Shown here: piece after piece, positions 9,331-19,090 of the stretch
How positions within the stretch are numbered: the stretch's first letter is position 1
Layout of the letters: the number at the start of each line of letters is the position of its first letter
DNA from: Leptospira ryugenii
GTDB taxonomy: Bacteria > Spirochaetota > Leptospiria > Leptospirales > Leptospiraceae
Length of the DNA stretch: 64,000 bases
Assembly: GCF_003114855.1 (NCBI RefSeq)
Contig: NZ_BFBB01000009.1
Span: 62,001-126,000, forward strand
Direction of reading: 5' to 3'
Notes under the pieces: model-generated
Databases searched by the model: none
Seen by the model: the letters and a program-made list of their open reading frames with translations, nothing else
What the model was told of the DNA's origin: nothing
Made by a program: the position numbers and the translations under genes

Positions 9331-10140
9331 ATGCTTCGGCTTCTCGATACCCTCGAACAATTTTGGGCGAAACTCTATTTTTTCTTACCTGGACATTTGG
9401 AGCCTGAGGATTGTTCTGGCAAAGATATATTGATCGTACCTGGATGGGAAGCAGGGAAAGGTTTTTATCGTAGGCTGAAATCAAATTTAGACAATTTAGG
9501 GTTTCATGTAGGCATCCTTTCTACTCTTCGCAAACCCAAATCACTCGAAGAGGCAGTACAGCACTTAGCAAAACAAATCCTAACGGCACCTAACGATGTA
9601 ACTTTGATTGCTCACAATACAGGTGGCTTGGTAGTGCTAATCCTTCCAGATGAGGCCAGACGAAAGGTAAAAAGACTTATTACATTGGGTACTCCGTATC
9701 ATGGCTCAGAAACATTTAAAAACACTCGGTATTCGTTCTGGGCATACCAATCCGATTGGGTGACAAAGAATTACAAAAATGCCCTCTTCTTTCCTCTTTT
9801 CCAACCACTTTCAGCGATAGAAGACTTTTCCTTTTCGCCTCAAGAAAGTACAGAGTTTGGCCAAGGCCGTGACCTCTGGTTTGACATTCCTGGAAACTAC
9901 AACTTAGTTAGGAGAAAAGAAAATCTCCGAACAATCCGAGAATTTTTAGGCACACCCAAAGACCCTATTATGGCTAGTATTGGTGCCAAACCAAGTTTAG
10001 ATTTTGCCGCGCCGAAGAAAGTAGAGATCGTAGATTTTTCGAAGTATGATCCAAAACGAAAGTCAGCGAAGAAAACAGTTGCTAAGAAAAAAACGCAGGC
10101 AAAGAAAACATCCTCGCCCGCGAAAAAGAAAAAACGCTAA
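9331..10140 (+). CDS. lipase-fold protein lacking catalytic residues, with Lys-rich tail
   Basis: 269 residues with an alpha/beta-hydrolase fold of the lipase/PGAP1 kind: DILIVPGWEAGKGFYRRL near residue 30, the nucleophile-elbow region at 92-100 and LITLGTPYHGSETF just after it. The elbow reads AHNTGG instead of GHSxGG, so Asn96 stands where the nucleophilic Ser should be. The place usually holding the catalytic His before the last helix reads PGNYNLV (Asn189). Hydrolase activity is therefore doubtful. The last 30 residues are a Lys/Ala-rich tail (KKTVAKKKTQAKK, PAKKKKR) resembling histone H1 tails. No signal peptide is apparent. Role unknown; binding of lipid or nucleic acid is possible. It converges on the copper-storage gene with a 3-nt gap. 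Confidence 0.8.
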   Translation: MLRLLDTLEQFWAKLYFFLPGHLEPEDCSGKDILIVPGWEAGKGFYRRLKSNLDNLGFHVGILSTLRKPKSLEEAVQHLAKQILTAPNDVTLIAHNTGGLVVLILPDEARRKVKRLITLGTPYHGSETFKNTRYSFWAYQSDWVTKNYKNALFFPLFQPLSAIEDFSFSPQESTEFGQGRDLWFDIPGNYNLVRRKENLRTIREFLGTPKDPIMASIGAKPSLDFAAPKKVEIVDFSKYDPKRKSAKKTVAKKKTQAKKTSSPAKKKKR

Positions 10141-10143
10141 GTT

Positions 10144-10590
10144 TTAAACCTTAGCCATTTCTTTAGCACAAGATAGACAGCTTTCCATACAGTCTTTGCA
10201 TTCTTTATGGTGGTCTGCATGTTTTTTACACTCTTTTGCACAGGATTGGCAAATTTCTGCGCAGAGTTGTGCAGACTTCTTAGTAAACGAAGAATTCTGG
10301 CTAGCTAAGCTAATAAAAGCATCGCAAGCTGCGATCACTTCTTTTGTAGAGCTCGCACAAGATCCTAAGCTCTTATCTCCACCTGCCATCTCGGAAATAC
10401 AATGGCTCAAACATAGTTCTGCGGCCAACTTACAGTGGATAGCCGACATTAATGCCTTACTATACTTTGAATTGCCAGAACTCATTTTCATGGATGGATC
10501 ATGTTTGTGGTCTTCTGCAGCGAGGTTAGAAAGAAGACTTGCTCCTGCAAAAAGTGCAGCGGAATTGGTAACAAATTGTTTGCGATTCAT
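10144..10590 (-). CDS. Csp-type copper storage protein (four-helix bundle, DUF326)
   Basis: 148 residues. The N-terminus (MNRKQFVTNSAALFAGASLL) looks like a Tat-type or Sec export signal with an RK rather than RR pair. It is followed by a His/Met-rich linker (DHKHDPSMKMSS). The rest is four helices carrying 13 cysteines in C-x-x-C and C-x-x-x-C spacing (for example CAEICQSCAKECKKH and CKDCMESCLSC). This matches the Csp1 copper-storage family, in which Cys thiolates lining a helix bundle bind many Cu(I) ions. A GGAGTT ribosome binding site precedes the ATG. The gene follows another small Cys/His-containing secreted protein by 55 nt. A copper buffer for the nearby cbb3 oxidase system is a reasonable inference. 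Confidence 0.88.
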   Translation of the reverse strand: MNRKQFVTNSAALFAGASLLSNLAAEDHKHDPSMKMSSGNSKYSKALMSAIHCKLAAELCLSHCISEMAGGDKSLGSCASSTKEVIAACDAFISLASQNSSFTKKSAQLCAEICQSCAKECKKHADHHKECKDCMESCLSCAKEMAKV

Positions 10591-10645
10591 ATCATAACTC
10601 CTTTTGAATCTAATCTTAAGTAAGGAAAGAATGGTCGAACCAATC

Positions 10646-11035
10646 TCAGATCAAAAGTCGAATCGTTTGCAAAAATTGTGAATTAGAACTCGGAAAGGAT
10701 CGAATCTTTCTTGAACTAGGCGCGTTTCTCAATAAAACGAATCGCGAAAGATCACTATTATCTATGAATTGGAGAACATTGTGTTCGTTGTGTTTAGTGC
10801 TCTCTAGAGGTGAGTAGGCCTTTTCCCATACTTCTTGGTAGGCGAGTGGACAGGAACAGTCTTTGTGTTCGGAATCTTGTTTGCTTTGGGATTGGTGACA
10901 AGGAGGCAGAGATCTTTCTGCCTTTCCGAGAGAAGTCTGGATTTGAGGGCATGCCTCGAGAAGGGAAGAGCGACAAGCCCAAAAGAGGAGAAATCCAACA
11001 AGAAGTGTGGCGTTGAGTATTTTTCTTCCCATCAT
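10646..11035 (-). CDS. small secreted Cys/His-containing protein, possible copper-linked
   Basis: 129 residues starting with a hydrophobic segment (ILNATLLVGFLLFWACRSS) that could be a signal peptide or lipobox (FWAC). A Cys-rich stretch follows, with CPQIQ, PPCHQSQS and HKDCSCPLAY, and the C-terminal half is basic. The mixture of Cys and His resembles small metal-homeostasis proteins found beside copper genes, but I do not recognise a family. It lies directly upstream of the Csp copper-storage gene on the same strand, which supports a shared role. Short antisense frames cover the same bases, but none has coding features. Moderate confidence. Confidence 0.6.
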   Translation of the reverse strand: MMGRKILNATLLVGFLLFWACRSSLLEACPQIQTSLGKAERSLPPCHQSQSKQDSEHKDCSCPLAYQEVWEKAYSPLESTKHNEHNVLQFIDNSDLSRFVLLRNAPSSRKIRSFPSSNSQFLQTIRLLI

Positions 11036-11054
11036 ATCTATAGACGAAATCGAT

Positions 11055-12281
11055 TTAAAAAAGATTTCGAATTCCTTTCCAAGCTACCAAAAAGGTACCA
11101 ACCGTAGATCCAATTTGAGGTAGAAAAAAGATGAGAAAGATTCGAATGACTCTATTTCTCCAAAATCCGGAGACTGTTTCCGAGTCTTCTGCAATCTTTT
11201 CAAAATCTTCCACAGTCGGTTTACGTAAATAGGACTCACTCAATGCTGCCACCCAGCCAGCCTTGAAGATCGGAACAAAGGTACCGATGGGTGCCGTTAA
11301 AAAAGCAAGAAAAATGGAAATCGGGTGCCCCCAAGCGACCAAAGCTCCGAAAGCGGCTAGACCACCTTTGATCCAAACCAATTGAGAGAGGATGTCGCCG
11401 CCCGCTTCTTTCCCTTGCGTATATGTTGTGTAACCAATCAGACCAGCAAAGAAAATCGGATAAATAGCAATCTTAGCATAATCTAACCAAGAACTCTTCG
11501 GCAAACTTTCGAGTGGTTCTAAAGGATGCTCATGTTGGATATGCTGTAAGATTCCTTTTAGGTGCCCCGCCCCAACGATAGCGATGATCTTTTTAAATTT
11601 ACCTTCGAGAGCTACTCTTCTAATCTTTTCTGAAAGATAGATATCTCTTTCATCAATGATAACATTACGAATGGAATCATAACGTCTGGGCAGTTGAGAA
11701 AATAGATCATTTAGAATATCTTCACTTTTCATTTCCTCAATCTTTTCAACGGATACATCTTCTTTTACAAACAAAGAAGTGATAAGAGCAGAGAACAAAA
11801 ATGTCTTAGAAAAAAAACCAACATTTCCCCAGGCACGTTTTAGAGTGGTTTGGATCTCCCGATCGACAGGAACGACTAACAATCCTTTCTCCCTACCCAA
11901 TTGAATGCCTTTCCTCATTTCATCGCCAGGTCTGACTTTCTGGTTCCCCATTTTTTTTTGGAAAGAGGATAGAATGAGGCTTGAAAGTAGGAGCCACATT
12001 TTTCTTTCTTTGAATACCTTAAAGATATCCATTTTTTTCAGATAATCAGGATCTTCTAAAGATTTCATTCTAGAATCACATAACTCAACGCAGATGGCAT
12101 CCGGTTTTACCTTTTCCACAAGAGCTTCGACGGCTTCTACACTCTTTTCTGAAATATGGGCAGTTCCCAATAAATGAACTTCAGTCTTACCTATGTATTC
12201 GACATGATAAGGCTCATCCGTTGTAAAACCTGATTTTCTGCTGCTTTTTGTTTTGGTTGCTGATTTTTTGATTGAAGGCAT
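11055..12281 (-). CDS. TraB/PrgY family membrane protein
   Basis: About 408 residues. The N-terminal domain has the TraB signature (HLLGTAHISEKSVEAV, then DAICVELCDSR and GAGHLKGILQHI). Three to four membrane segments follow in the C-terminal half (for example IYPIFFAGLIGYTTY). The TraB/PrgY/GumN superfamily includes an enterococcal pheromone-shutdown protein and eukaryotic mitochondrial homologues. The fold is related to erythromycin esterase/EreA-like proteins and a hydrolase activity has been proposed, but the role in spirochaetes is unknown. I chose the ATG at 12281. The frame also allows a TTG at 12302, adding seven residues, and neither has a strong ribosome binding site. Its upstream neighbour cheD is divergent. 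Confidence 0.85.
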   Translation of the reverse strand: MPSIKKSATKTKSSRKSGFTTDEPYHVEYIGKTEVHLLGTAHISEKSVEAVEALVEKVKPDAICVELCDSRMKSLEDPDYLKKMDIFKVFKERKMWLLLSSLILSSFQKKMGNQKVRPGDEMRKGIQLGREKGLLVVPVDREIQTTLKRAWGNVGFFSKTFLFSALITSLFVKEDVSVEKIEEMKSEDILNDLFSQLPRRYDSIRNVIIDERDIYLSEKIRRVALEGKFKKIIAIVGAGHLKGILQHIQHEHPLEPLESLPKSSWLDYAKIAIYPIFFAGLIGYTTYTQGKEAGGDILSQLVWIKGGLAAFGALVAWGHPISIFLAFLTAPIGTFVPIFKAGWVAALSESYLRKPTVEDFEKIAEDSETVSGFWRNRVIRIFLIFFLPQIGSTVGTFLVAWKGIRNLF

Positions 12282-12341
12282 ATGTGGGGAGTTTAATCTC
12301 AAAACGATCTGAATGGTTCCATTCTTTAAAGAACAATCTAG

Positions 12342-12845
12342 ATGTCCATAAAATCTAAAATAATCAACGTAGGAATTGCAGATATCAAAGTGGGAGCAGC
12401 CGATGTTGTCCTACGTACAACTTTGGGGTCTTGCATTGGGATCGTTTTATATGACCCAGAGCAAAAAATTGGTGCAATCTCCCATATAATGTTAGCAAAA
12501 GACCCCACCGGAAAAGACAGCCTCAAGTTCCCACACAAATATGGTGAAACTGCGCTGCCCGAACTCATTCGGATGATGAAAGAAGCAGGTTCGCCTGTTG
12601 GCAAATTTTCTTGCCGTATGTTCGGTGGTGCCTCGATGTTTAAAGGCATCAATTCCAATTTTTTACAAAACATTGGAGAACAAAATATACAAATCGTAAG
12701 AAAGTTTATGGAAGACCTCAAAGTACCCATCATCGTAGAAGATGTGGCTGGGAACGAAGGCAGAACGATCAGTTTGTATTGTGATGATGGAAGAGTTTTA
12801 TTAAAAAAAGCGGGTATGGAAAAATACCTATATAAGGTGCGTTAG
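12342..12845 (+). CDS. cheD: chemoreceptor glutamine deamidase CheD
   Basis: 167 residues matching CheD throughout. The catalytic Cys31 sits in [13 protein letters not shown], His48 in GAISHIMLA, and Thr26/27 just before the Cys completes the Cys-His-Thr triad of the family. FGGASMF and [20 protein letters not shown] are also typical. CheD deamidates specific Gln residues of methyl-accepting chemotaxis proteins and can interact with CheC phosphatase, tuning chemotaxis of this motile cell. It is followed after 6 nt by an HDOD gene and then shikimate kinase, so the three are probably one operon of mixed function. Confidence 0.93.
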   Translation: MSIKSKIINVGIADIKVGAADVVLRTTLGSCIGIVLYDPEQKIGAISHIMLAKDPTGKDSLKFPHKYGETALPELIRMMKEAGSPVGKFSCRMFGGASMFKGINSNFLQNIGEQNIQIVRKFMEDLKVPIIVEDVAGNEGRTISLYCDDGRVLLKKAGMEKYLYKVR

Positions 12846-12851
12846 TCGGCT

Positions 12852-13706
12852 ATGGAAAAGGATAAAGTTGATCTCGTTTTAAAAGACATTACAAAACTTC
12901 CTTCCATTTCCTCTGTGGTAACGAAGGTACTGGAAAAATTACAAAAGCCCGATGTGAACATCACTGATTTAGCTACTGAGATTTCAAAGGACCCTGCTAT
13001 CACTGCTTCCGTCATCAAACTATCAAACTCAGCCTACTACAGAGCATCAAAGCCAATCCGTACTGTCCAAGAGGCTCTGATGACTTTGGGCACAAAAACT
13101 GTCAAAGAAATCGTTTTGGTCACAGCCGCAAAAGGTATCCTAGCACAAGACTTAAACCAATACCAATTGGAAGCTGCCCAATTGTGGACGGCATCTTTGT
13201 TGGTTGCCGAGATGTCGAGTAAGATCTCCATACACAAAAAACTCGGTCTAGATAAAGACCTAGCCTTTACCTCTGGTCTTTTATGTAGCGTTGGCAAAAT
13301 CGTTTTAGCTCAATTCTTTCAGCCTGTTATGAACGACTTACGTGCAGAGTTAAAGGACTTTAAAGAACCCTTCCCTGTATTAGAAAAGAAGTACTTTGGC
13401 TATACACATATGGAAGTCTCCGAAATTTTACTCAAACAATGGAACTTCCCAAATGAATTAGTAGATGTGGCGGCACATTATCTAAACCCCGAGGCTTCTC
13501 AAGTGAACCCATTGCTCACGAGTGTGGTCCACGTTGCGAGTATTCTGATTGTTGTTTCGGGGATCGGAATCGACATCGGTGGAGAATCGGTTCCCCTCTC
13601 CCCCTTTGCCCTGCAGAAGACAGGTATCACCGATTTAGATATCCAAAACTATTTTACTCATATACCCGATCTACAAGCTGGTCTTGCTGATCTCTTAAAT
13701 ATGTAA
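12852..13706 (+). CDS. HDOD domain protein
   Basis: 284 residues, nearly all one HDOD domain (PF08668), a catalytically degenerate relative of HD phosphohydrolases. The N-terminal motif LPSISSVVTKVLEKLQ and the NSAYYRASKPIRTVQEALMT block (residues about 58-78) are typical, and SGLLCSVGKIVLA stands where a true HD protein would have HD. HDOD proteins act in signalling and regulation in many motile bacteria, often next to chemotaxis genes, as here beside cheD. No other domain is present, so its partner must be another protein. The spacing of 6 nt from cheD and 1 nt to aroK indicates cotranscription. Confidence 0.9.
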   Translation: MEKDKVDLVLKDITKLPSISSVVTKVLEKLQKPDVNITDLATEISKDPAITASVIKLSNSAYYRASKPIRTVQEALMTLGTKTVKEIVLVTAAKGILAQDLNQYQLEAAQLWTASLLVAEMSSKISIHKKLGLDKDLAFTSGLLCSVGKIVLAQFFQPVMNDLRAELKDFKEPFPVLEKKYFGYTHMEVSEILLKQWNFPNELVDVAAHYLNPEASQVNPLLTSVVHVASILIVVSGIGIDIGGESVPLSPFALQKTGITDLDIQNYFTHIPDLQAGLADLLNM

Positions 13707-13707
13707 A

Positions 13708-14235
13708 ATGAACCTGATATTAATTGGCCCACGCGGTGTTGGGAAGTCAAAAGTCTCACGCTCTCTTTCAAAACTTTTACAATTTCCAGTTGTATCTACT
13801 GACTCTGTAGCAGTTTACGAAGAAGGTGGACTGAGTATCCCCGAAATTGTAAATAAACATGGATGGAAACATTTCCGTGAACTAGAATACCAGATTTTAA
13901 AAAAATTAGAATATGCTCATAATCTGATTTTAGATTGTGGAGGTGGGATTCTGTTTGACCTCGCAGAAGATGAAACTGAGATCATCAGTCAGAGAAAATT
14001 GCATTTACTCCGAAAAATTGGTAAAATTATTCTTTTGGAAAGAGATTTTGATGAGCTTGTTGGCAAAGTGATTGGAGATAAAACTAGGCCGGATCTTTCC
14101 AATAAAAAAGCATATTCTGAAATTCTAACTAAACGCCTTCCCCTCTATAGAGAGGCAGCGCACCACATCTGCCAAGCGGACGGCAAGTCCAAAGAAGAAA
14201 TAGCAAAAGAGATCAAAAAGTTACTCTTACTCTGA
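13708..14235 (+). CDS. aroK: shikimate kinase
   Basis: 175 residues, the usual size. The P-loop is GPRGVGKS at residues 7-14, the substrate/magnesium aspartate is in VSTDSVAV, the FRELE motif (shikimate binding Arg) is near residue 52, and the glycine motif CGGGILFD is near residue 72. An Arg-containing lid (DKTRPDL) follows. It phosphorylates shikimate at the 3-hydroxyl with ATP in chorismate synthesis, in the cytoplasm. It is the last gene of the cheD-HDOD-aroK unit. No other aromatic pathway gene is in the window. The 277 bases that follow, up to gltB, contain only a small hairpin and no credible gene. Confidence 0.9.
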   Translation: MNLILIGPRGVGKSKVSRSLSKLLQFPVVSTDSVAVYEEGGLSIPEIVNKHGWKHFRELEYQILKKLEYAHNLILDCGGGILFDLAEDETEIISQRKLHLLRKIGKIILLERDFDELVGKVIGDKTRPDLSNKKAYSEILTKRLPLYREAAHHICQADGKSKEEIAKEIKKLLLL

Positions 14236-14446
14236 ATTTTTTTCCATTTTGCCTATATTTTTAGCATTTTTTGGTTCCGCCTCATTCCTGACCGTCTTGT
14301 TTAGTTCCTACCAAACTTGCTTATGGGTACTACCCTATTTTTGCTCACTTTATAAACAATACGTCTATAATGAGAGCTAAATGCCTTATAGTAGTACATT
14401 TTTAATTTTCTCCATTTGCTCAAAATCATCACAAATTGCTGATTTC

Positions 14447-14474
14447 AAAAGGATTCGACATGAAATCCTTTTTT
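14447..14474 (+). terminator. hairpin with T-run in the gltB leader
   Basis: A perfect 9-bp inverted repeat, AAAAGGATT and AATCCTTTT, with an 8-nt loop, is followed by two more T. The run of six T after a stem is terminator-like. It lies 38 nt upstream of the gltB start and about 210 nt after aroK, so it could end the aroK transcript or attenuate gltBD. The G+C part of the stem is short, so it is weak. Confidence 0.4.
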
Positions 14475-14512
14475 GAAAACAAGGTACATTACTTGCTTCA
14501 GGAAGGATACCC

Positions 14513-17500
14513 ATGCACACAGAACGACATCCTTACTCTCTCCCAAGCCTTGGACCCCAAGCGCAAGGCATGTACGACCCAGCAGATGATAAAGACTCTT
14601 GTGGGGTCGGTTTCATTGCCAATTACAAGGGCAAACGCTCCCGTGACATCATAGACAAAGGTATCCGCCTCATGTGCAATCTAGAGCACAGAGGTGCAGA
14701 AGGAGCAGACCCAAAGACTGGAGATGGTGCTGGGATCATGATCAATATCCCCGATGCCTTCTTTCGAAAAACACTGCCATTTAACCTTCCAAAAGAAGGC
14801 GACTATGCAGTTGGGTTTCTATTTTTGCCCCAAAACAAAGACACACGAGAGGCCATAGAAAACGTAATCGAGAAAATCATAGTCGATGAAGGTGAAGAAT
14901 TCTTAGGCTTTCGAGATGTCCCTGTGAATAAAGAGTATGCGGGCGTTGTAGCATCAAAGACCATGCCTGTCTTCAAACAGGTGTTTATCGGAAAAAAATC
15001 AAAAAAGATCAAAACCTCTGATGAGTTTGAAAGAAAGCTTTTTCTGATCCGCCGTCTGATAGACAGAAGGATCCGAACAGAATATAAATTGGATAGATCG
15101 CAGTATTATGTACCAAGTTTTTCTTCTCGTACGATTGTATACAAAGGAATGTTATTGGGTGACCAGGTCAAAAAATTTTATGAAGACCTAAAATCCCCAG
15201 ATCTAACTTCTGCATTTTGCCTCACCCACACTCGTTTCTCAACCAACACCTTCCCTACTTGGGATTTGGCGCACCCATATCGCCAAATCGCTCACAATGG
15301 GGAAATCAATACGCTCCGGGGCAATATGAACTGGATGGCCGCAAGGCAGATGGTCATGGAATCTCCGTTATATGGAGATGAGCTTAAGAGAATGTTGCCC
15401 ATCGTCATGGAAGGACAATCGGATACAGCTACTTTCGATACAGTTTTAGAACTACTCGTGATGGGTGGAAGAAGTTTGCCACATGCGGTAATGATGATGA
15501 TCCCAGAAGCATGGTCAAAGAACAAAGATATGGATCCTGACCGCAGAGCATTCTATGAATACCATGCGACGATTATGGAACCCTGGGACGGCCCAGCAGC
15601 CATTGCTTTTACAGATGGTAGAATCATCGGCGCAACTTTGGACAGAAATGGACTAAGACCTGCTCGTTATGTTGTGACCAAACAAGATGAAATCATCCTT
15701 TCTTCAGAAGCTGGTGTACTCAACCTACCTCCTTCTGAAGTTGTAAAACAGGATCGTTTGCGACCAGGCCGGATGTTACTCATCGATATGGAAAAAGGCC
15801 AAATCCTAGACGACGAAGAAATCAAAAAACAAATTTCTACTCAGAAACCATACCGTAAATGGGTGGAAGAAAAAATGATCCGTTTGGGTTCTTTGCCAGA
15901 TCCAGATTTCGTAAAACAACCGCAACACGAAACCATCCTAGAAAGGCAAAGAGCCTTTGGCTACACCCATGAAGATGTTTTTACGATCATTAAACCTATG
16001 GCTGTCAATGGTGAAGAACCAGTCGGTTCCATGGGTGTTGATTCCGCTTTGGCTGTGCTTAGCGAAAAACCCCAACCCCTCTTCCGCTATTTTAAACAAA
16101 ATTTTGCGCAGGTGACCAACCCTCCTATCGATCCCATCCGAGAAGAATTGGTGATGGAGCTGACTACCTATATCGGTCCAGAGGGAAATCTTTTAGATGA
16201 GACAGCCGAGCACGCGCATCGTTTAGAATTGGAACACCCAATTCTTACCAACGAAGATTTTGAAAAAATCAAACAGATTAGCGAGGGGCATTTCAAATCT
16301 AAGACCTTTGAAATTCTATTTGAACCGAACAAAAAGCACGATATGAGAAACTCTCTAGATCGTGTCTGCAAAGAAGCAGCAAAAGCAATCCGTGAAAATG
16401 GTGTGAACTTAATCATCCTCACAGACCATGGAGTTTCGGCCGAAAAAGCGGCCATACCTTCACTATTAGCTGTAGCAGGCTTACACCATTTTCTCATCAG
16501 AGAAGGATTAAGGACACGTGCTGGCATCGTCCTTGAATCAGGGGAACCCAGAGAAGTCGCTCACTTTGCGTTGTTATGTGGTTACGGAGCAAATGCTATC
16601 AACCCTTACCTGGCATTCGAAACGATTGCAGACTTAACTCAACAAGGTCTTATCCCTGAAATCAAAGAGTATAAGGATGCAAAGAAAAAGTACATTAAGT
16701 CCATTGGCAAAGGTCTTTTTAAAGTCTTCTCTAAGATGGGAATCTCTACTTTGCAATCGTATTGCGGGGCACAGATCTTTGAGGCGGTAGGACTCGATTC
16801 TGAACTAGTGAACTATTACTTTGCTGGTACCCAATCAAAGATTGAAGGTCTATCTCTCGAGATGTTGGAAGAGGAAACTGTTCGCCGCCATAAAAATGCA
16901 TATGACCCAAGGTTTTATCCCAATAACCTGGAACCAGGCGGAGTCCATTATTTCCGAAAAAATGGAGATACTCACCTATACACACCAACAACCGTACACA
17001 AATTACAGCAAGCAGTGCAGACAGGGAATTACCAAACTTTCAAAGAGTTTGCCCAATTGATTGATAACCAACATGATCGATTGATTACACTCAGAAGTTT
17101 GTTCCAATTAGATTTTGAGGGTTCAAAGGAAATCCCTTTGGATGAGGTAGAGTCCGTAAAATCAATCTTGAAGCGATTCCAAACAGGAGCTATGAGCCAT
17201 GGTTCAATCTCTTGGGAAGCCCATACCACACTTGCGATAGCGATGAATAGAATTGGCGCAAAGTCGAACACAGGCGAAGGTGGGGAAGACCCAATCCGTT
17301 TCAAAACCCTTCCGAATGGTGATTCTATGCGCTCTGCCATCAAACAGGTAGCCTCTGCTCGTTTTGGTGTTACCATGGAATACCTAACAAATGCTGATGA
17401 CTTACAAATTAAAATGGCTCAAGGCGCAAAACCAGGAGAAGGTGGTCAGCTCCCAGGCCATAAGGTAGATGATTATATCGGAAGACTTAGATATTCCACT

Positions 17501-19090
17501 CCAGGTGTGACACTGATCTCTCCACCACCTCACCATGATATTTATTCCATTGAGGATTTGAAACAGTTGATCTTTGATCTAAAAAACTCAAACCCACGCG
17601 CAAGGGTTTCTGTAAAACTCGTTTCTGAATCAGGTGTAGGAACTGTGGCGGCGGGAGTAGCAAAAGCTCATGCTGACCATATTTTAATTGCAGGGCATGA
17701 AGGTGGAACGGGTGCAAGCCCTATCTCATCCATTCACCATGCTGGTACACCATGGGAGCTTGGTCTTTCGGAAACTCACCAAACTCTCGTTGCCAATGGG
17801 CTTCGGGACAGAGTGTACTTAGCAGTTGATGGAAAGCTCTTAACCGGTAAAGACGTTGTCGTTGGAGCATTACTAGGTGCGGAAGAGTTTGGATTCTCTA
17901 CTTCTGCACTAGTTGCAGTAGGATGTATCATGATGCGTAAATGTCATTTGAATACATGCCCAGTCGGTGTTGCGACTCAGGATGAGTTCCTCAGAAGCAA
18001 GTTTACCGGTAAACCAGAGTACGTTGTGAACTTTATGACTTTCGTTGCAGAAGAAGTGAGAGAGATCATGGCAAAACTTGGTTTCCGAACATTTGAAGAG
18101 ATGATAGGTCAGGTTGAAAAAATTAAGTTCAAACGTCCACACCACCACTGGAAAGCCAGAGGATTGGACTTTACGAAAGTTTTACATAGACCAAACCCAA
18201 TCTTTCCGACAGGTCTATATCGAGCTAAAGAACAAAACCACCATTTAGATGAGCAGATTGACAATGAACTCATCCGAAAAGCAAGGGCGGCTATTGACCA
18301 CCAACAAAAGTTAGAAATCAATGCTCCCATAGTGAATTTAAATCGTTCAGTGGGCACTATGCTCTCGCACGAAGTCACAAAGAAATATGGTTTGGAAGGA
18401 TTAAAGGAAGATACCATAAAGATCAACTTTGAAGGTACAGCAGGCCAATCCTTTGGCGCCTTTATCACTCACGGCATGACCTTTAAGCTAGTTGGCGAGG
18501 GCAATGACTATGTTGGGAAAGGACTTTGTGGCGGAAAACTGATCTTTGAAACTCCAAAATCTGCTCCCTACCCTGCCGAAGAAAACATCATCATTGGAAA
18601 CACCTGCTTCATTGGTGCAACCAGTGGCCATGCCTATATCAATGGCTTGGCGGGGGAAAGATTTTGTGTCAGAAATTCTGGCGCAGTGGTTGTTGTTGAA
18701 GGCACAGGCGACCATGGTTGTGAATACATGACAGGTGGACGTGCCGTTATCCTTGGCGATATCGGCAGAAATTTTGCGGCAGGTATGTCCGGAGGAATCG
18801 CTTACATTTGGGATCGGAAAGGTACAGCTAAGACAATGATCAACCAGGAAATGGTAGAATTAGAAAGCATAACAGATGTAACTGAGATTGCAGAAGTTAA
18901 ATCTCTAATTGAAAATTTAAAGCTATACACTGGATCTAAAAGAGCCACTGAGATCCTTGCAAACTGGGACCAAGAGTTGCCAAAATTTATCAAAGTAATT
19001 CCAACAGATTACAAAAAAGCATTACTTAAGATGAAAAATGGAACAGATGCTTCCGCACAGAAAAAAGAGGGGGTTGGAGCACGTGGGTAA
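14513..19090 (+). CDS. gltB: glutamate synthase large subunit (GOGAT alpha)
   Basis: 1525 residues, standard for GltB. A 29-residue propeptide precedes Cys30 (DKDSCGVGF), the N-terminal nucleophile of the class II glutamine amidotransferase domain. The central and FMN-binding synthase domains follow. The 3Fe-4S cluster cysteines are in [15 protein letters not shown] near residue 1140. The C-terminal GXGXG beta-helix is seen in [14 protein letters not shown]. It converts 2-oxoglutarate and glutamine to two glutamates using electrons from GltD. The start is the ATG after AGGAAGG. The last 8 nt overlap the gltD start, so the subunits are translationally coupled. Several long antisense frames within it are shadows. 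Confidence 0.97.
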   Translation: MHTERHPYSLPSLGPQAQGMYDPADDKDSCGVGFIANYKGKRSRDIIDKGIRLMCNLEHRGAEGADPKTGDGAGIMINIPDAFFRKTLPFNLPKEGDYAVGFLFLPQNKDTREAIENVIEKIIVDEGEEFLGFRDVPVNKEYAGVVASKTMPVFKQVFIGKKSKKIKTSDEFERKLFLIRRLIDRRIRTEYKLDRSQYYVPSFSSRTIVYKGMLLGDQVKKFYEDLKSPDLTSAFCLTHTRFSTNTFPTWDLAHPYRQIAHNGEINTLRGNMNWMAARQMVMESPLYGDELKRMLPIVMEGQSDTATFDTVLELLVMGGRSLPHAVMMMIPEAWSKNKDMDPDRRAFYEYHATIMEPWDGPAAIAFTDGRIIGATLDRNGLRPARYVVTKQDEIILSSEAGVLNLPPSEVVKQDRLRPGRMLLIDMEKGQILDDEEIKKQISTQKPYRKWVEEKMIRLGSLPDPDFVKQPQHETILERQRAFGYTHEDVFTIIKPMAVNGEEPVGSMGVDSALAVLSEKPQPLFRYFKQNFAQVTNPPIDPIREELVMELTTYIGPEGNLLDETAEHAHRLELEHPILTNEDFEKIKQISEGHFKSKTFEILFEPNKKHDMRNSLDRVCKEAAKAIRENGVNLIILTDHGVSAEKAAIPSLLAVAGLHHFLIREGLRTRAGIVLESGEPREVAHFALLCGYGANAINPYLAFETIADLTQQGLIPEIKEYKDAKKKYIKSIGKGLFKVFSKMGISTLQSYCGAQIFEAVGLDSELVNYYFAGTQSKIEGLSLEMLEEETVRRHKNAYDPRFYPNNLEPGGVHYFRKNGDTHLYTPTTVHKLQQAVQTGNYQTFKEFAQLIDNQHDRLITLRSLFQLDFEGSKEIPLDEVESVKSILKRFQTGAMSHGSISWEAHTTLAIAMNRIGAKSNTGEGGEDPIRFKTLPNGDSMRSAIKQVASARFGVTMEYLTNADDLQIKMAQGAKPGEGGQLPGHKVDDYIGRLRYSTPGVTLISPPPHHDIYSIEDLKQLIFDLKNSNPRARVSVKLVSESGVGTVAAGVAKAHADHILIAGHEGGTGASPISSIHHAGTPWELGLSETHQTLVANGLRDRVYLAVDGKLLTGKDVVVGALLGAEEFGFSTSALVAVGCIMMRKCHLNTCPVGVATQDEFLRSKFTGKPEYVVNFMTFVAEEVREIMAKLGFRTFEEMIGQVEKIKFKRPHHHWKARGLDFTKVLHRPNPIFPTGLYRAKEQNHHLDEQIDNELIRKARAAIDHQQKLEINAPIVNLNRSVGTMLSHEVTKKYGLEGLKEDTIKINFEGTAGQSFGAFITHGMTFKLVGEGNDYVGKGLCGGKLIFETPKSAPYPAEENIIIGNTCFIGATSGHAYINGLAGERFCVRNSGAVVVVEGTGDHGCEYMTGGRAVILGDIGRNFAAGMSGGIAYIWDRKGTAKTMINQEMVELESITDVTEIAEVKSLIENLKLYTGSKRATEILANWDQELPKFIKVIPTDYKKALLKMKNGTDASAQKKEGVGARG

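Noticed and set aside
10810..11107. Plus-strand frames opposite the small secreted Cys/His-containing protein
   Set aside because: Basic, low-complexity translations without start context. The minus-strand gene has a hydrophobic export-like N-terminus and lies 55 nt upstream of csp.
16168..18468. Several 70-119-codon minus-strand frames inside gltB
   Set aside because: All are antisense to GltB and show no domain or signal; gltB coding is continuous and conserved.
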